A stretch of DNA of 16,652 nt from CAXBNV01 sp963977185 (GTDB lineage: Bacteria; Pseudomonadota; Gammaproteobacteria; JAGOUU01). The notes beneath the pieces were generated by a model that worked only from the letters and a program-made list of their open reading frames with translations, was not told where the DNA came from and did not search any database. Each line of letters begins with the position of its first letter. Position 1 is the stretch's first letter. Positions 1 to 6,919 of this stretch are shown one piece after another. Position numbers and translations under genes: made by a program. Location: contig CAXBNV010000034.1 in assembly GCA_963977185.1 (NCBI GenBank), positions 1 to 16,652 of the forward strand, read 5' to 3'.

Positions 1-133
1 TATTTCTATAGATGACAGAGAGCATTTGGTTATTTCTTAGGTCGAACTGAGGTTAAAAGATTACTTATTATCAGCTTTAAGTAGTTTTAATCCAAGACTA
101 TTAAAATTAAGTAATAATGTAAATCAAGAGATT
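1..133 (+). pseudogene. 5' remnant of the virB4 reading frame, interrupted by TAG
   Basis: The virB4 frame stays open upstream of the first usable start (TTG at 134) back to codon 41. Codons 41-133 encode VELRLKDYLLSALSSFNPRL and further residues that fit the N-terminal region of VirB4 proteins. An in-frame TAG at 38-40 then blocks it. The other two forward frames also close early (TGA at 13-15, TAG at 9-11), so one frameshift alone would not restore a longer protein; a single substitution of the TAG codon would. About 150 N-terminal residues of a normal VirB4 should lie upstream of position 41. What is seen is the stop. That the gene is broken rather than miscalled at one base is inference. 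Confidence 0.55.
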
Positions 134-1849
134 TTGAGTTTTCTTGGCTATTCTTTAAATTTTGAATATCAGAATATAGCAATAGATAAAAAAGATATAA
201 GTAAAATCATTAATTATAAAAAGCATTTTTTTGTTGATAATCTAATAGAGATACAAGGCATAAATAATAAAAAATATGCTGCAATATTGGCTATAAAGCA
301 TTATTCTGATAAGACTTATAATAATTTTTTACATAAGTTAAATTCTATTAATTGTTCATATGTAAATACTCATATATTTCAGCCAGTAAATATAAATTCT
401 GCCAAAGATTTAATAGTAAAACAAAAGAATAGATTAAATCAGGTTGGTGATTATGCTATTTCACAAATAGAAGAGCTTGATACAGCATTAGATGATTTGC
501 AATCACAACGATTAAGCTTTGGGTATCATAGTAATACAATTTTAGTTTATGAAGATAATATCAATACTCTAGATGAAAAATTAAATTTAATATCTAGAAT
601 ATTTTTAGATTCAGGAATTATTGTAACAAGGGAAGCTTTAAATCTTGAATCAAGTTATATATCAATTTTACCTGCTAACTTTTACTTTGTTACCAGAAAA
701 TATTTAATATCAAGTAAAAATTTTATTGATTTATTAAATTTAGAATATTCAGATACTGGTTATATTGATCAAAATCATCTAGGGCATTACTTAATGCCGT
801 TTAAGAAAAAAGATAATAATTTATATAAATTTAACCTTCATTCAATTGGCGATAACAGTAAAGGGCATAGCCTGTTAATTTCACCAACAGGTTCTGGCAA
901 AACTACTTTAATGTTGGCTATAGATGCCTTTAGTCAACAATATGGTGGGAGAAGATATTTTTTTGATAGAAATTTAGGTATGAAAAATTATGTAGATACT
1001 TTAAAAGGTCATTATTTTATTATTAATCCTAATCATGCAACTAGAATAAACCCTATTCCTAAATATGATACTAGAGGAAATAGGTTTTTCTTATATGAAT
1101 TTATAAAAAGCTTAATTTTTGCTACTGATGAGTTAATAGATGAGGTTGATAGTGAAGAAATAAAAAATGCTATAGATGGCGTATATAGTCTTGATATCAA
1201 CAATAGAAATTTAAGTAATCTAGTTACTTTTTTTAGTTGTAATTGGAAGTATTTAAATAGGTTTAATATATGGCTTAAAAGCTCTGATGGTTTATTGTCT
1301 TGGGTATTTGATAATAATGAAGATGAGTTTGATTTAACTAATAATATTATTGGTATTGATTTTACGCATATTTTAAATAACAAAAAAGCATTGTTGCCAT
1401 TAATGCAATTATTGTTTTTTAGAATAGAAAGCAGCCTAGATGGTAATTTAACAGGGATATATCTTGATGAGGCATGGCAGTTTTTTAATCACCCATATTG
1501 GGATATAAAAATAAATGAATATCTAAAAACATTTAGAAAATTAAATGCATATTTATTTTTTGCAACTCAAAATCCGCATGATATAGCAAACTCATCATTA
1601 TTGCATACAATAACTGAAAATATAGCAGCTCAAATTTATATGGCAAGTAATAATCTTGATGAAAATTTATATTTAAATAATTTTGGCTTAACTAAAAATG
1701 AAGTTGATTTGCTTAAAAGCTTAAATCCAAATAAAAGAGAGATATTAATTAAGCAAGATAATAATGTAAATATATTAAATTTTGATTTAAAAGATTTAAA
1801 GAAATATTTAGATGTGTTTTCACCAAATATTAAAAGAGGTGATTTATGA
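134..1849 (+). CDS. virB4: VirB4-family T4SS ATPase, N-terminally truncated
   Basis: Inner-membrane/cytoplasmic ATPase that powers assembly and substrate transfer of a P-type T4SS. In the 571-residue version from TTG at 134, a Walker A motif (SPTGSGKTT, residues 250-258) and a Walker B motif (GIYLDEAW, D445-E446) are intact, followed by the LFFATQNP segment typical of the family. The segment LPANFYFVTRKYLISSKNF before the Walker A is also characteristic. Family members are about 780-820 residues, so roughly 180 are missing ahead of the TTG. No in-frame ATG occurs before about residue 219, and homology-like sequence continues upstream of 134, so this TTG is unlikely to be the native start. The stop overlaps virB5 by 4 nt (ATGA). 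The family assignment is secure; functionality is doubtful because of the TAG at 38-40. Confidence 0.9.
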   Translation: MSFLGYSLNFEYQNIAIDKKDISKIINYKKHFFVDNLIEIQGINNKKYAAILAIKHYSDKTYNNFLHKLNSINCSYVNTHIFQPVNINSAKDLIVKQKNRLNQVGDYAISQIEELDTALDDLQSQRLSFGYHSNTILVYEDNINTLDEKLNLISRIFLDSGIIVTREALNLESSYISILPANFYFVTRKYLISSKNFIDLLNLEYSDTGYIDQNHLGHYLMPFKKKDNNLYKFNLHSIGDNSKGHSLLISPTGSGKTTLMLAIDAFSQQYGGRRYFFDRNLGMKNYVDTLKGHYFIINPNHATRINPIPKYDTRGNRFFLYEFIKSLIFATDELIDEVDSEEIKNAIDGVYSLDINNRNLSNLVTFFSCNWKYLNRFNIWLKSSDGLLSWVFDNNEDEFDLTNNIIGIDFTHILNNKKALLPLMQLLFFRIESSLDGNLTGIYLDEAWQFFNHPYWDIKINEYLKTFRKLNAYLFFATQNPHDIANSSLLHTITENIAAQIYMASNNLDENLYLNNFGLTKNEVDLLKSLNPNKREILIKQDNNVNILNFDLKDLKKYLDVFSPNIKRGDL

Positions 1850-2550
1850 GAAAATATTTAAGTATATTTTTAATATTAAATATATTTTGTTTAAAATCAT
1901 TACATGCTGATCCAATTACTGGTTTATTATTTGGATTTTTAAAATCGCAATTAAATGAATTATTATCTCAATCACAAAGCCTACATAAGCAAATTTTAGT
2001 GCAGACCGATTTAAAAGCTATTACGGAAAGATCATTTAATAACTTAACAAGAGAGTTATCAGGTCATTATGGCGCATCTAATTTATATAATAGTGAATAT
2101 TACAGAAATCTAAGACGAGCAAGTCCTGCTAATATTGCTGATTCTATGAGCTTAAATGCAGGGCATAGTCTATATCATAATTTACTAAGATATTATGATA
2201 ATAAAAATTCGGTTGATAATGTAATGCAATCTGCGGAGCTTTTAAAATATATTAAAACTAATTATATGGATTCCCAAAGAGCAAATAATGCAGCTTTTGC
2301 TTATTCTGCTGCAATTTATAACAAACTTGATAAGAACTTAGAGACTATTGAAAAGCTAATTCATGAAATAGATAAAACAGAAAATATTAAAGCATCACAA
2401 GATTTAAATAATCGTATCACCAGTGAAATGGCATTGTTACAAATAGAAACTGTAAAGTTACTTGCTATGCAAATGCAGGGAAATAGTTATACATCGCAAA
2501 ATCAATATACAGCGATGCAATTTGATAAAAATTTTGATAGATGGAGCTAA
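1846..2550 (+). CDS. virB5: VirB5-like T4SS minor pilin / pilus-tip protein
   Basis: Likely periplasmic minor pilus component that helps pilus assembly and recipient contact. It has a Sec signal peptide with hydrophobic residues 5-16 and probable cleavage after A21 (SLHA-DP). The rest is a mostly helical, Gln/Asn-rich 210-residue protein without membrane segments, as expected of VirB5/TrbJ proteins. Sequence conservation in this family is low, so the call rests on signal peptide, size, helical character and its place directly after virB4. The ATG overlaps the virB4 stop as ATGA and is preceded by AGAGGTGAT, a good ribosome binding site. The next gene begins at the following base. Confidence 0.8.
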   Translation: MRKYLSIFLILNIFCLKSLHADPITGLLFGFLKSQLNELLSQSQSLHKQILVQTDLKAITERSFNNLTRELSGHYGASNLYNSEYYRNLRRASPANIADSMSLNAGHSLYHNLLRYYDNKNSVDNVMQSAELLKYIKTNYMDSQRANNAAFAYSAAIYNKLDKNLETIEKLIHEIDKTENIKASQDLNNRITSEMALLQIETVKLLAMQMQGNSYTSQNQYTAMQFDKNFDRWS

Positions 2551-2679
2551 ATGATGAAAAAAATATTACTTATTAGTATGGTGTTAATATCGCTTTCAGC
2601 GTGCAGTTTTAATACGTGTGATAGACAATCTGATACTTGTGGTCAAAAAGTCAAAATAGGAAAATGGTTAACTCAATGA
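2551..2679 (+). CDS. Small T4SS lipoprotein (VirB7-like or entry-exclusion-like)
   Basis: A 42-codon gene that starts (ATGATGAAA) at the base after the virB5 stop and ends in an ATGA overlap with virB6. Residues 1-17 are a lipoprotein signal (KK, then ILLISMVLISLSA) with lipobox LSAC, acylated cysteine C18. The mature peptide is only 25 residues and contains two further cysteines, C23 and C30. VirB7 proteins are short lipoproteins that pair with VirB9, sometimes through a disulfide, and no other virB7 candidate lies between virB6 and virB8. However, in pKM101 the slot between the VirB5 and VirB6 homologues holds eex, an entry-exclusion lipoprotein. I cannot see a diagnostic VirB7 motif, so both roles remain possible. 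The reading frame itself is well supported by its packing between neighbours. Confidence 0.75.
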   Translation: MMKKILLISMVLISLSACSFNTCDRQSDTCGQKVKIGKWLTQ

Positions 2680-3575
2680 GTAAAGGAATAATAACTAATT
2701 TATTAAATCTTGCTGATAAAGTTTGTCATGATTATATTTATGAAGGATATAATGCATTAGCAGATTTTATTTTGCCTAAAATCACACTGCTTTTTATATT
2801 AGTTCTAGTTATATATTTATGGAATATTTTAAAAGGCAATATAGATACACCTTTAAATGAATTAGTTAATATAGCAATTAAAACAGCATTTAGCATTACT
2901 GCTATAAAATATTGGGGCTTTTTTAGTGAGCATTTTGCATTATTGTTTACTAATGGTGGCGAAGAAATAGCTAATGTTCTAGTTAGAAAAGTTGGCAGTT
3001 ATAATGGTCAGAATTTAAGTGAAGCTATGCAATTTGCATTTGATAGAAATATGCAGGTTATTTTAGAGATAAAGCAAGGGTTATCAATTACAAATATTTG
3101 GCCATTATTTATTATCTTATTTGCCTTTCTTTTAAATATTGTAACCATAGGAACGGCAATTGGATATTTAATAGTTGCCAAAATGGGGCTTGCGGTTTTA
3201 TTGTCTCTTGCGCCATTATTTATAGTTTTTACATGGTTTAAAGAAACTAAAGGCATTACAGAAAGAGCAGTTGCTCATCTAGCGGGATTTGCCATAACAC
3301 CTACGTTTATTTATGCAGCATTACTTTTAATAATGACATTTTTTAATTATGGCGTAGATATAAGCTCAGCTGCAATGAAATCTCATGGGTTTAACTTTAA
3401 AACCACAGTATCGTTTATTTTAACAGGAATCATTTGTTTGCCAGTATTAAGGCAAATGAAAGATTTAGCAGCAAGTATTACCTCTGGTATTGCTTTTTGC
3501 TCACAAGGAGCAGTTCAATCTATGGGTAATATAAGTTTAAGACCAATTAAGCAATTAATAAATAAAAGTAAATAA
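2676..3575 (+). CDS. virB6: VirB6 polytopic inner-membrane T4SS protein
   Basis: Inner-membrane channel component of the T4SS (TrbL/VirB6 family), 299 residues. Five or more hydrophobic segments are visible: ITLLFILVLVIYLWNIL; the paired stretch from IWPLFIILFAFLLNIV through LAVLLSLAPLFIVFTWF; ITPTFIYAALLLIMTFF; and FILTGIICLPVL. The block LAPLFIVFTWFKETKG followed by an amphipathic stretch is the usual VirB6 signature. The start chosen is ATG 2676, which overlaps the lipoprotein stop as ATGA. A longer frame from TTG 2637 would lie inside the lipoprotein gene and lacks a ribosome binding site. virB8 follows after 11 nt. Confidence 0.9.
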   Translation: MSKGIITNLLNLADKVCHDYIYEGYNALADFILPKITLLFILVLVIYLWNILKGNIDTPLNELVNIAIKTAFSITAIKYWGFFSEHFALLFTNGGEEIANVLVRKVGSYNGQNLSEAMQFAFDRNMQVILEIKQGLSITNIWPLFIILFAFLLNIVTIGTAIGYLIVAKMGLAVLLSLAPLFIVFTWFKETKGITERAVAHLAGFAITPTFIYAALLLIMTFFNYGVDISSAAMKSHGFNFKTTVSFILTGIICLPVLRQMKDLAASITSGIAFCSQGAVQSMGNISLRPIKQLINKSK

Positions 3576-3586
3576 CAGGAGTTAAA

Positions 3587-4270
3587 ATGGATTATTGCAA
3601 GCAGGAAGATGTTTTAAAAAAAGCTGAAAATTGGGCTTATGATCAATACTATTCCAGTAATATTAAAGCTAAAAAATATTTATTGGGCATTATAGCCCAG
3701 TTTATAATTATATTTTTATTATTAATTGCATTTATAGTTTTATTAAATAAACAAACTTTGGTCGCTATTCCTATAAGAATTAATGAATCACTTAATACTG
3801 TTAAAATAGAAAACCCTAATAAAATTAACTTTGAAATGAATGAAGCTATGATTCAAAGTGATTTAATAAGATATGTTAAAAGTAAAGAAACATATAATTT
3901 TGAAGATTTAAATTATAGATTAAGATATTTGCAGATTACGACAGAAAGCAATTTATTTAATAATATTAGAAAAGAAAATAATGATATTAGCTTAAATTCT
4001 ATAATTAATAATCTTGGTAAAAAAGGCACTCGATCAGTTGATATTCAAGATGTAATATTTTTACAAAAAGAAGATGCAAATCATCAAAATCTAGCCAAAA
4101 TTGATTTTATGACTACAACTATTATTGATAACAAAGTAGATACTGATTACTTTGTTGCAACTATTTCTTGGAAGTACTTGGGAACTCCAGAAGATTTAGA
4201 TCTTGCATGGGATAACTGGAATGGGTTTATGGTAACAATGTATAGAGTAGATAAGAGGATAGTTAAATGA
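3587..4270 (+). CDS. virB8: VirB8 bitopic T4SS assembly protein
   Basis: Nucleates the inner-membrane part of the T4SS and contacts VirB9, VirB10 and VirB6. It is 227 residues with the classic layout: a short cytoplasmic N-terminus containing ENWAYDQYY, one membrane helix at residues 31-53 (YLLGIIAQFIIIFLLLIAFI and on), then a periplasmic NTF2-like domain. The segment IRYVKSKETYNFEDLNYR is the family's conserved region after the first beta strands, and NGFMVTMYRVDKR closes the fold as usual. ATG 3587 has a strong AGGAG site a few bases upstream. The stop overlaps virB9 as ATGA. Confidence 0.93.
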   Translation: MDYCKQEDVLKKAENWAYDQYYSSNIKAKKYLLGIIAQFIIIFLLLIAFIVLLNKQTLVAIPIRINESLNTVKIENPNKINFEMNEAMIQSDLIRYVKSKETYNFEDLNYRLRYLQITTESNLFNNIRKENNDISLNSIINNLGKKGTRSVDIQDVIFLQKEDANHQNLAKIDFMTTTIIDNKVDTDYFVATISWKYLGTPEDLDLAWDNWNGFMVTMYRVDKRIVK

Positions 4271-4971
4271 TAAATAAAAAACTAATAGCAGCATCTTTAT
4301 TAACACTTATTTTAAGTAATAGTTATGGCATGACTAGTAAAATTAAAACAGTTACATATTCAGAAAATAATATTATAAAGCTATCATCAGATACGCTAAT
4401 GCATACTATGATAGAGCTTAATAAAAATGAAGATATTCAAAATATATCAATAGGTGATAGTACTGCTTGGAATATTAATGTTCCTAAAAATACACCTAAT
4501 ATAATCTTTATAAAGCCTAATATGATAAATAGTAATACTAATATGACGGTTATTACTGATAAAAACACATATCATTTTGATTTGTCATCAAATGAAATAG
4601 ATAAATATAATGCTATATATCATTTAAAATTTAATTACCCTAATGTAACTAATAGTTTATCTTATATAAATTATAAACCTAATCATTATTATAAAAATAA
4701 CCCAGATAGCTGGAACTGGCAATATAGTTTTATAGGCAATAAAAACATAGCCCCGAAACTTATTTTTGATGATAAAGAAAAATTTACTTATTTTAAATTT
4801 AATAATACCCAAGAAATACCAGCAATTTATATTAACAATAACGGCATTGATGAGCTTGTCAATTATAAAGTAAAACCGCCATATATAGTTGTAGAAAAAC
4901 TAGCTCGAAAATTTACTATAAGATATGGAAATCAAATCACCCATATTTTTAATGAACAAGGGAAAGTATAA
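4267..4971 (+). CDS. virB9: VirB9 outer-membrane core complex protein
   Basis: Periplasmic/outer-membrane subunit of the T4SS core complex (CagX/VirB9 family), 234 residues. It begins with a Sec signal peptide, probable cleavage after G21 (NSYG-MT). Family landmarks are all visible: ISIGDSTAWNINVP, IFIKPNMINSNTNMTVITDK and YHFDL in the N-terminal domain, and FDDKEKFTYFKF with PPYIVVEKLARKFTIRYG in the C-terminal domain. Length is slightly short compared with about 270-290 for well-known members. A possible partner is the preceding small lipoprotein. The stop codon TAA shares one base with the virB10 ATG. Confidence 0.95.
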   Translation: MINKKLIAASLLTLILSNSYGMTSKIKTVTYSENNIIKLSSDTLMHTMIELNKNEDIQNISIGDSTAWNINVPKNTPNIIFIKPNMINSNTNMTVITDKNTYHFDLSSNEIDKYNAIYHLKFNYPNVTNSLSYINYKPNHYYKNNPDSWNWQYSFIGNKNIAPKLIFDDKEKFTYFKFNNTQEIPAIYINNNGIDELVNYKVKPPYIVVEKLARKFTIRYGNQITHIFNEQGKV

Positions 4972-5972
4972 TGAGTAAAAAACCTTTTATATCTATAGCA
5001 AATCATAAATATATTAAAAAATATTACAGCATAATGGCATTAGCGGTTATTGCTGTAATGTTAATTACGCTAAATTTATTATCATCAGCAAATTCACCAA
5101 CTGGTAATGATGTTAGTACGCAAGATGATTTAAAAACTGATAATAATTCATTAAAAGATTTATTAACAAGTATTGTTGGTAATATTGAATCACAAGAAAA
5201 CATGCAAGATTTAAAAATGAATAATCAAGAAAGTAAAAACACAAATAATCAAAGTATTCTTTCTAAAGCTTATTTTTCTGAATTTGATAATCAGTATAAC
5301 GATAGTATTCAAGTAAGAGCTAAATCTGATATGCTTATTTATCAAAATACTAAATCTGATGATAAAGAAGTAAGTAGCAATAGCAATATTATAAAAACAA
5401 CGAAAATTGATAATCTAGATAATAAAATTTTACAAGGTAAAATAATTTCAGCAATACTAGAGACTGAAATTAATTCTGATTTACCAGGTATGATAAGAGC
5501 TGTTATTAATGATAATGTTTATTCTGAAAGCGATAATAATATTTTAATACCCAAAGGATCAAGGCTAATAGGTAAATATAACTCTGATATTCAAATGAAT
5601 CAAAGTAGGGTGTTTATAGAATGGAATAGAATAATTACTCCAGATGGCTTAGATATTGCTTTTTTATCACTTGGTGTTGACTCTAAAGGTCAAGCAGGGC
5701 TTACAGGGGATGTAAATAATCATCATATATTTAGATTCTCAGAGGCTGTTTTATCATCTCTTATTAATATAACAAGTATGGCAAAATCAAATAAAGATGA
5801 TATAAAAAAAATAGAATTATTTAAAAAATCTTTATTGGAAAATGCAAGTAACAGTGCTCAAGAAATTATAAAAGATAATATTAATATAAAACCGACCATT
5901 AGTATTAAAGCAGGCTCAAAAGTTAATGTATTTGTTGCTAAAGATATAGAATTTAATAAAGATAGCATATGA
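4971..5972 (+). CDS. virB10: VirB10 envelope-spanning T4SS scaffold
   Basis: Spans from the inner membrane to the outer-membrane pore and transmits ATP-driven conformational change (TrbI/VirB10 family). Residues 19-37 form the single membrane helix. Residues of about 40-155 are a flexible periplasmic linker, and the C-terminal beta-barrel domain follows, with conserved LQGKIISAILETEINSDLPG, ILIPKGSRLIGKY, RVFIEWNRIITPDG and IKAGSKVNVFVAKDIEF. The protein is 333 residues, shorter than the usual 370-400. The linker is rich in Asn, Ser, Gln, Asp and Lys and has almost no proline, unlike typical Pro-rich VirB10 linkers. Overlaps: 1 nt with virB9 and 4 nt with virB11. Confidence 0.95.
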   Translation: MSKKPFISIANHKYIKKYYSIMALAVIAVMLITLNLLSSANSPTGNDVSTQDDLKTDNNSLKDLLTSIVGNIESQENMQDLKMNNQESKNTNNQSILSKAYFSEFDNQYNDSIQVRAKSDMLIYQNTKSDDKEVSSNSNIIKTTKIDNLDNKILQGKIISAILETEINSDLPGMIRAVINDNVYSESDNNILIPKGSRLIGKYNSDIQMNQSRVFIEWNRIITPDGLDIAFLSLGVDSKGQAGLTGDVNNHHIFRFSEAVLSSLINITSMAKSNKDDIKKIELFKKSLLENASNSAQEIIKDNINIKPTISIKAGSKVNVFVAKDIEFNKDSI

Positions 5973-6919
5973 ACTTAACAACACTAAATCATCATCTTAA
6001 AATTCTAGACGAGTATTTAAATGATTATGCCATATCTGAAATCATGATAAATAATGAAAAAGAATTATTTATTGAAAAGCATGGCATAATGCATAGAATT
6101 GAAAATAACTTACTTACTAATAATTATCTACAAGTTTTAACAAAGCTTATTGCGAATTTCAATCAAAAAGATTTAGATAAAAACAGCCCTAGTATATCAG
6201 GGATATTGCCAAATAATGCAAGAATTCAAATTATAACAAAACCCATAGTTGCTAATAATCAATTTGCTTTATCTATAAGAAAAGATACCACAAAAGATGT
6301 AAGTTTAGATGATTATGATTTTAAAGCTCAAGACAAAACTCAAAAAAATAAATTTAAATTAAATCTATCAAGTAATGTTAATCAATTTATTAAAGATGCT
6401 ATTAAAAAAAAACAAAATATTTTAATATCAGGTGGCACAAGCACAGGGAAGACAACTTTTTTAAATTCATGTCTTAAAGAAATACCGACAAATGAAAGAA
6501 TTATTACTCTTGAAGATACTAAAGAGATAAAAACGTCTCATTTCAATCAAGTAAATTTAATTGCTAGCAAAGAAAGCAGTAATATCTCCATGACTGATTT
6601 ATTAGAAATTAGCTTAAGATTAAGACCTGATAGAATAGTTATGGGTGAAATAAGAGGTAATGAAGCAGCATCTTTTATAGAAGCAATAGCAACAGGTCAT
6701 GATGGCACAATTAGCACAATACATGCATCAACCCCTGAGCTTGCTATATCACAATTGGCTATAAAAGCTCAAAGAGGTTATATGAGCAATTTAACAAAAG
6801 ATGAGTTAATAAAACACATAAAATCTTTAATTCCAGTTGTTATTCAATTAAATAGAGATTATGACAGTAAAACAGGAAAAGTTAAAAGATATGTGTCAGA
6901 AGTTAGATATTTTGGATAA
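5969..6919 (+). CDS. virB11: VirB11 hexameric traffic ATPase
   Basis: Cytoplasmic AAA+-like traffic ATPase (GspE/VirB11 family) that works with VirB4 and VirD4 in pilus biogenesis and substrate transfer. Residues 1-125 form the N-terminal domain (NDYAISEIMINNEKELFIE). The nucleotide domain carries Walker A GGTSTGKTT (residues 155-163), an Asp-box-like IITLEDTKEI, a Walker B-like IVMGEIRGNEA (E227) and a His box GHDGTISTIHAST (H252). All key residues are present and the 316-residue length is normal. ATG 5969 overlaps the virB10 stop as ATGA. The 3' end is overlapped by the virD4 reading frame. Confidence 0.95.
   Translation: MNLTTLNHHLKILDEYLNDYAISEIMINNEKELFIEKHGIMHRIENNLLTNNYLQVLTKLIANFNQKDLDKNSPSISGILPNNARIQIITKPIVANNQFALSIRKDTTKDVSLDDYDFKAQDKTQKNKFKLNLSSNVNQFIKDAIKKKQNILISGGTSTGKTTFLNSCLKEIPTNERIITLEDTKEIKTSHFNQVNLIASKESSNISMTDLLEISLRLRPDRIVMGEIRGNEAASFIEAIATGHDGTISTIHASTPELAISQLAIKAQRGYMSNLTKDELIKHIKSLIPVVIQLNRDYDSKTGKVKRYVSEVRYFG

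Noticed and set aside
2637..2675. N-terminal extension of virB6 from TTG 2637
   Set aside because: The extension lies within the lipoprotein gene; the ATGA overlap at 2676 gives a natural coupled start.
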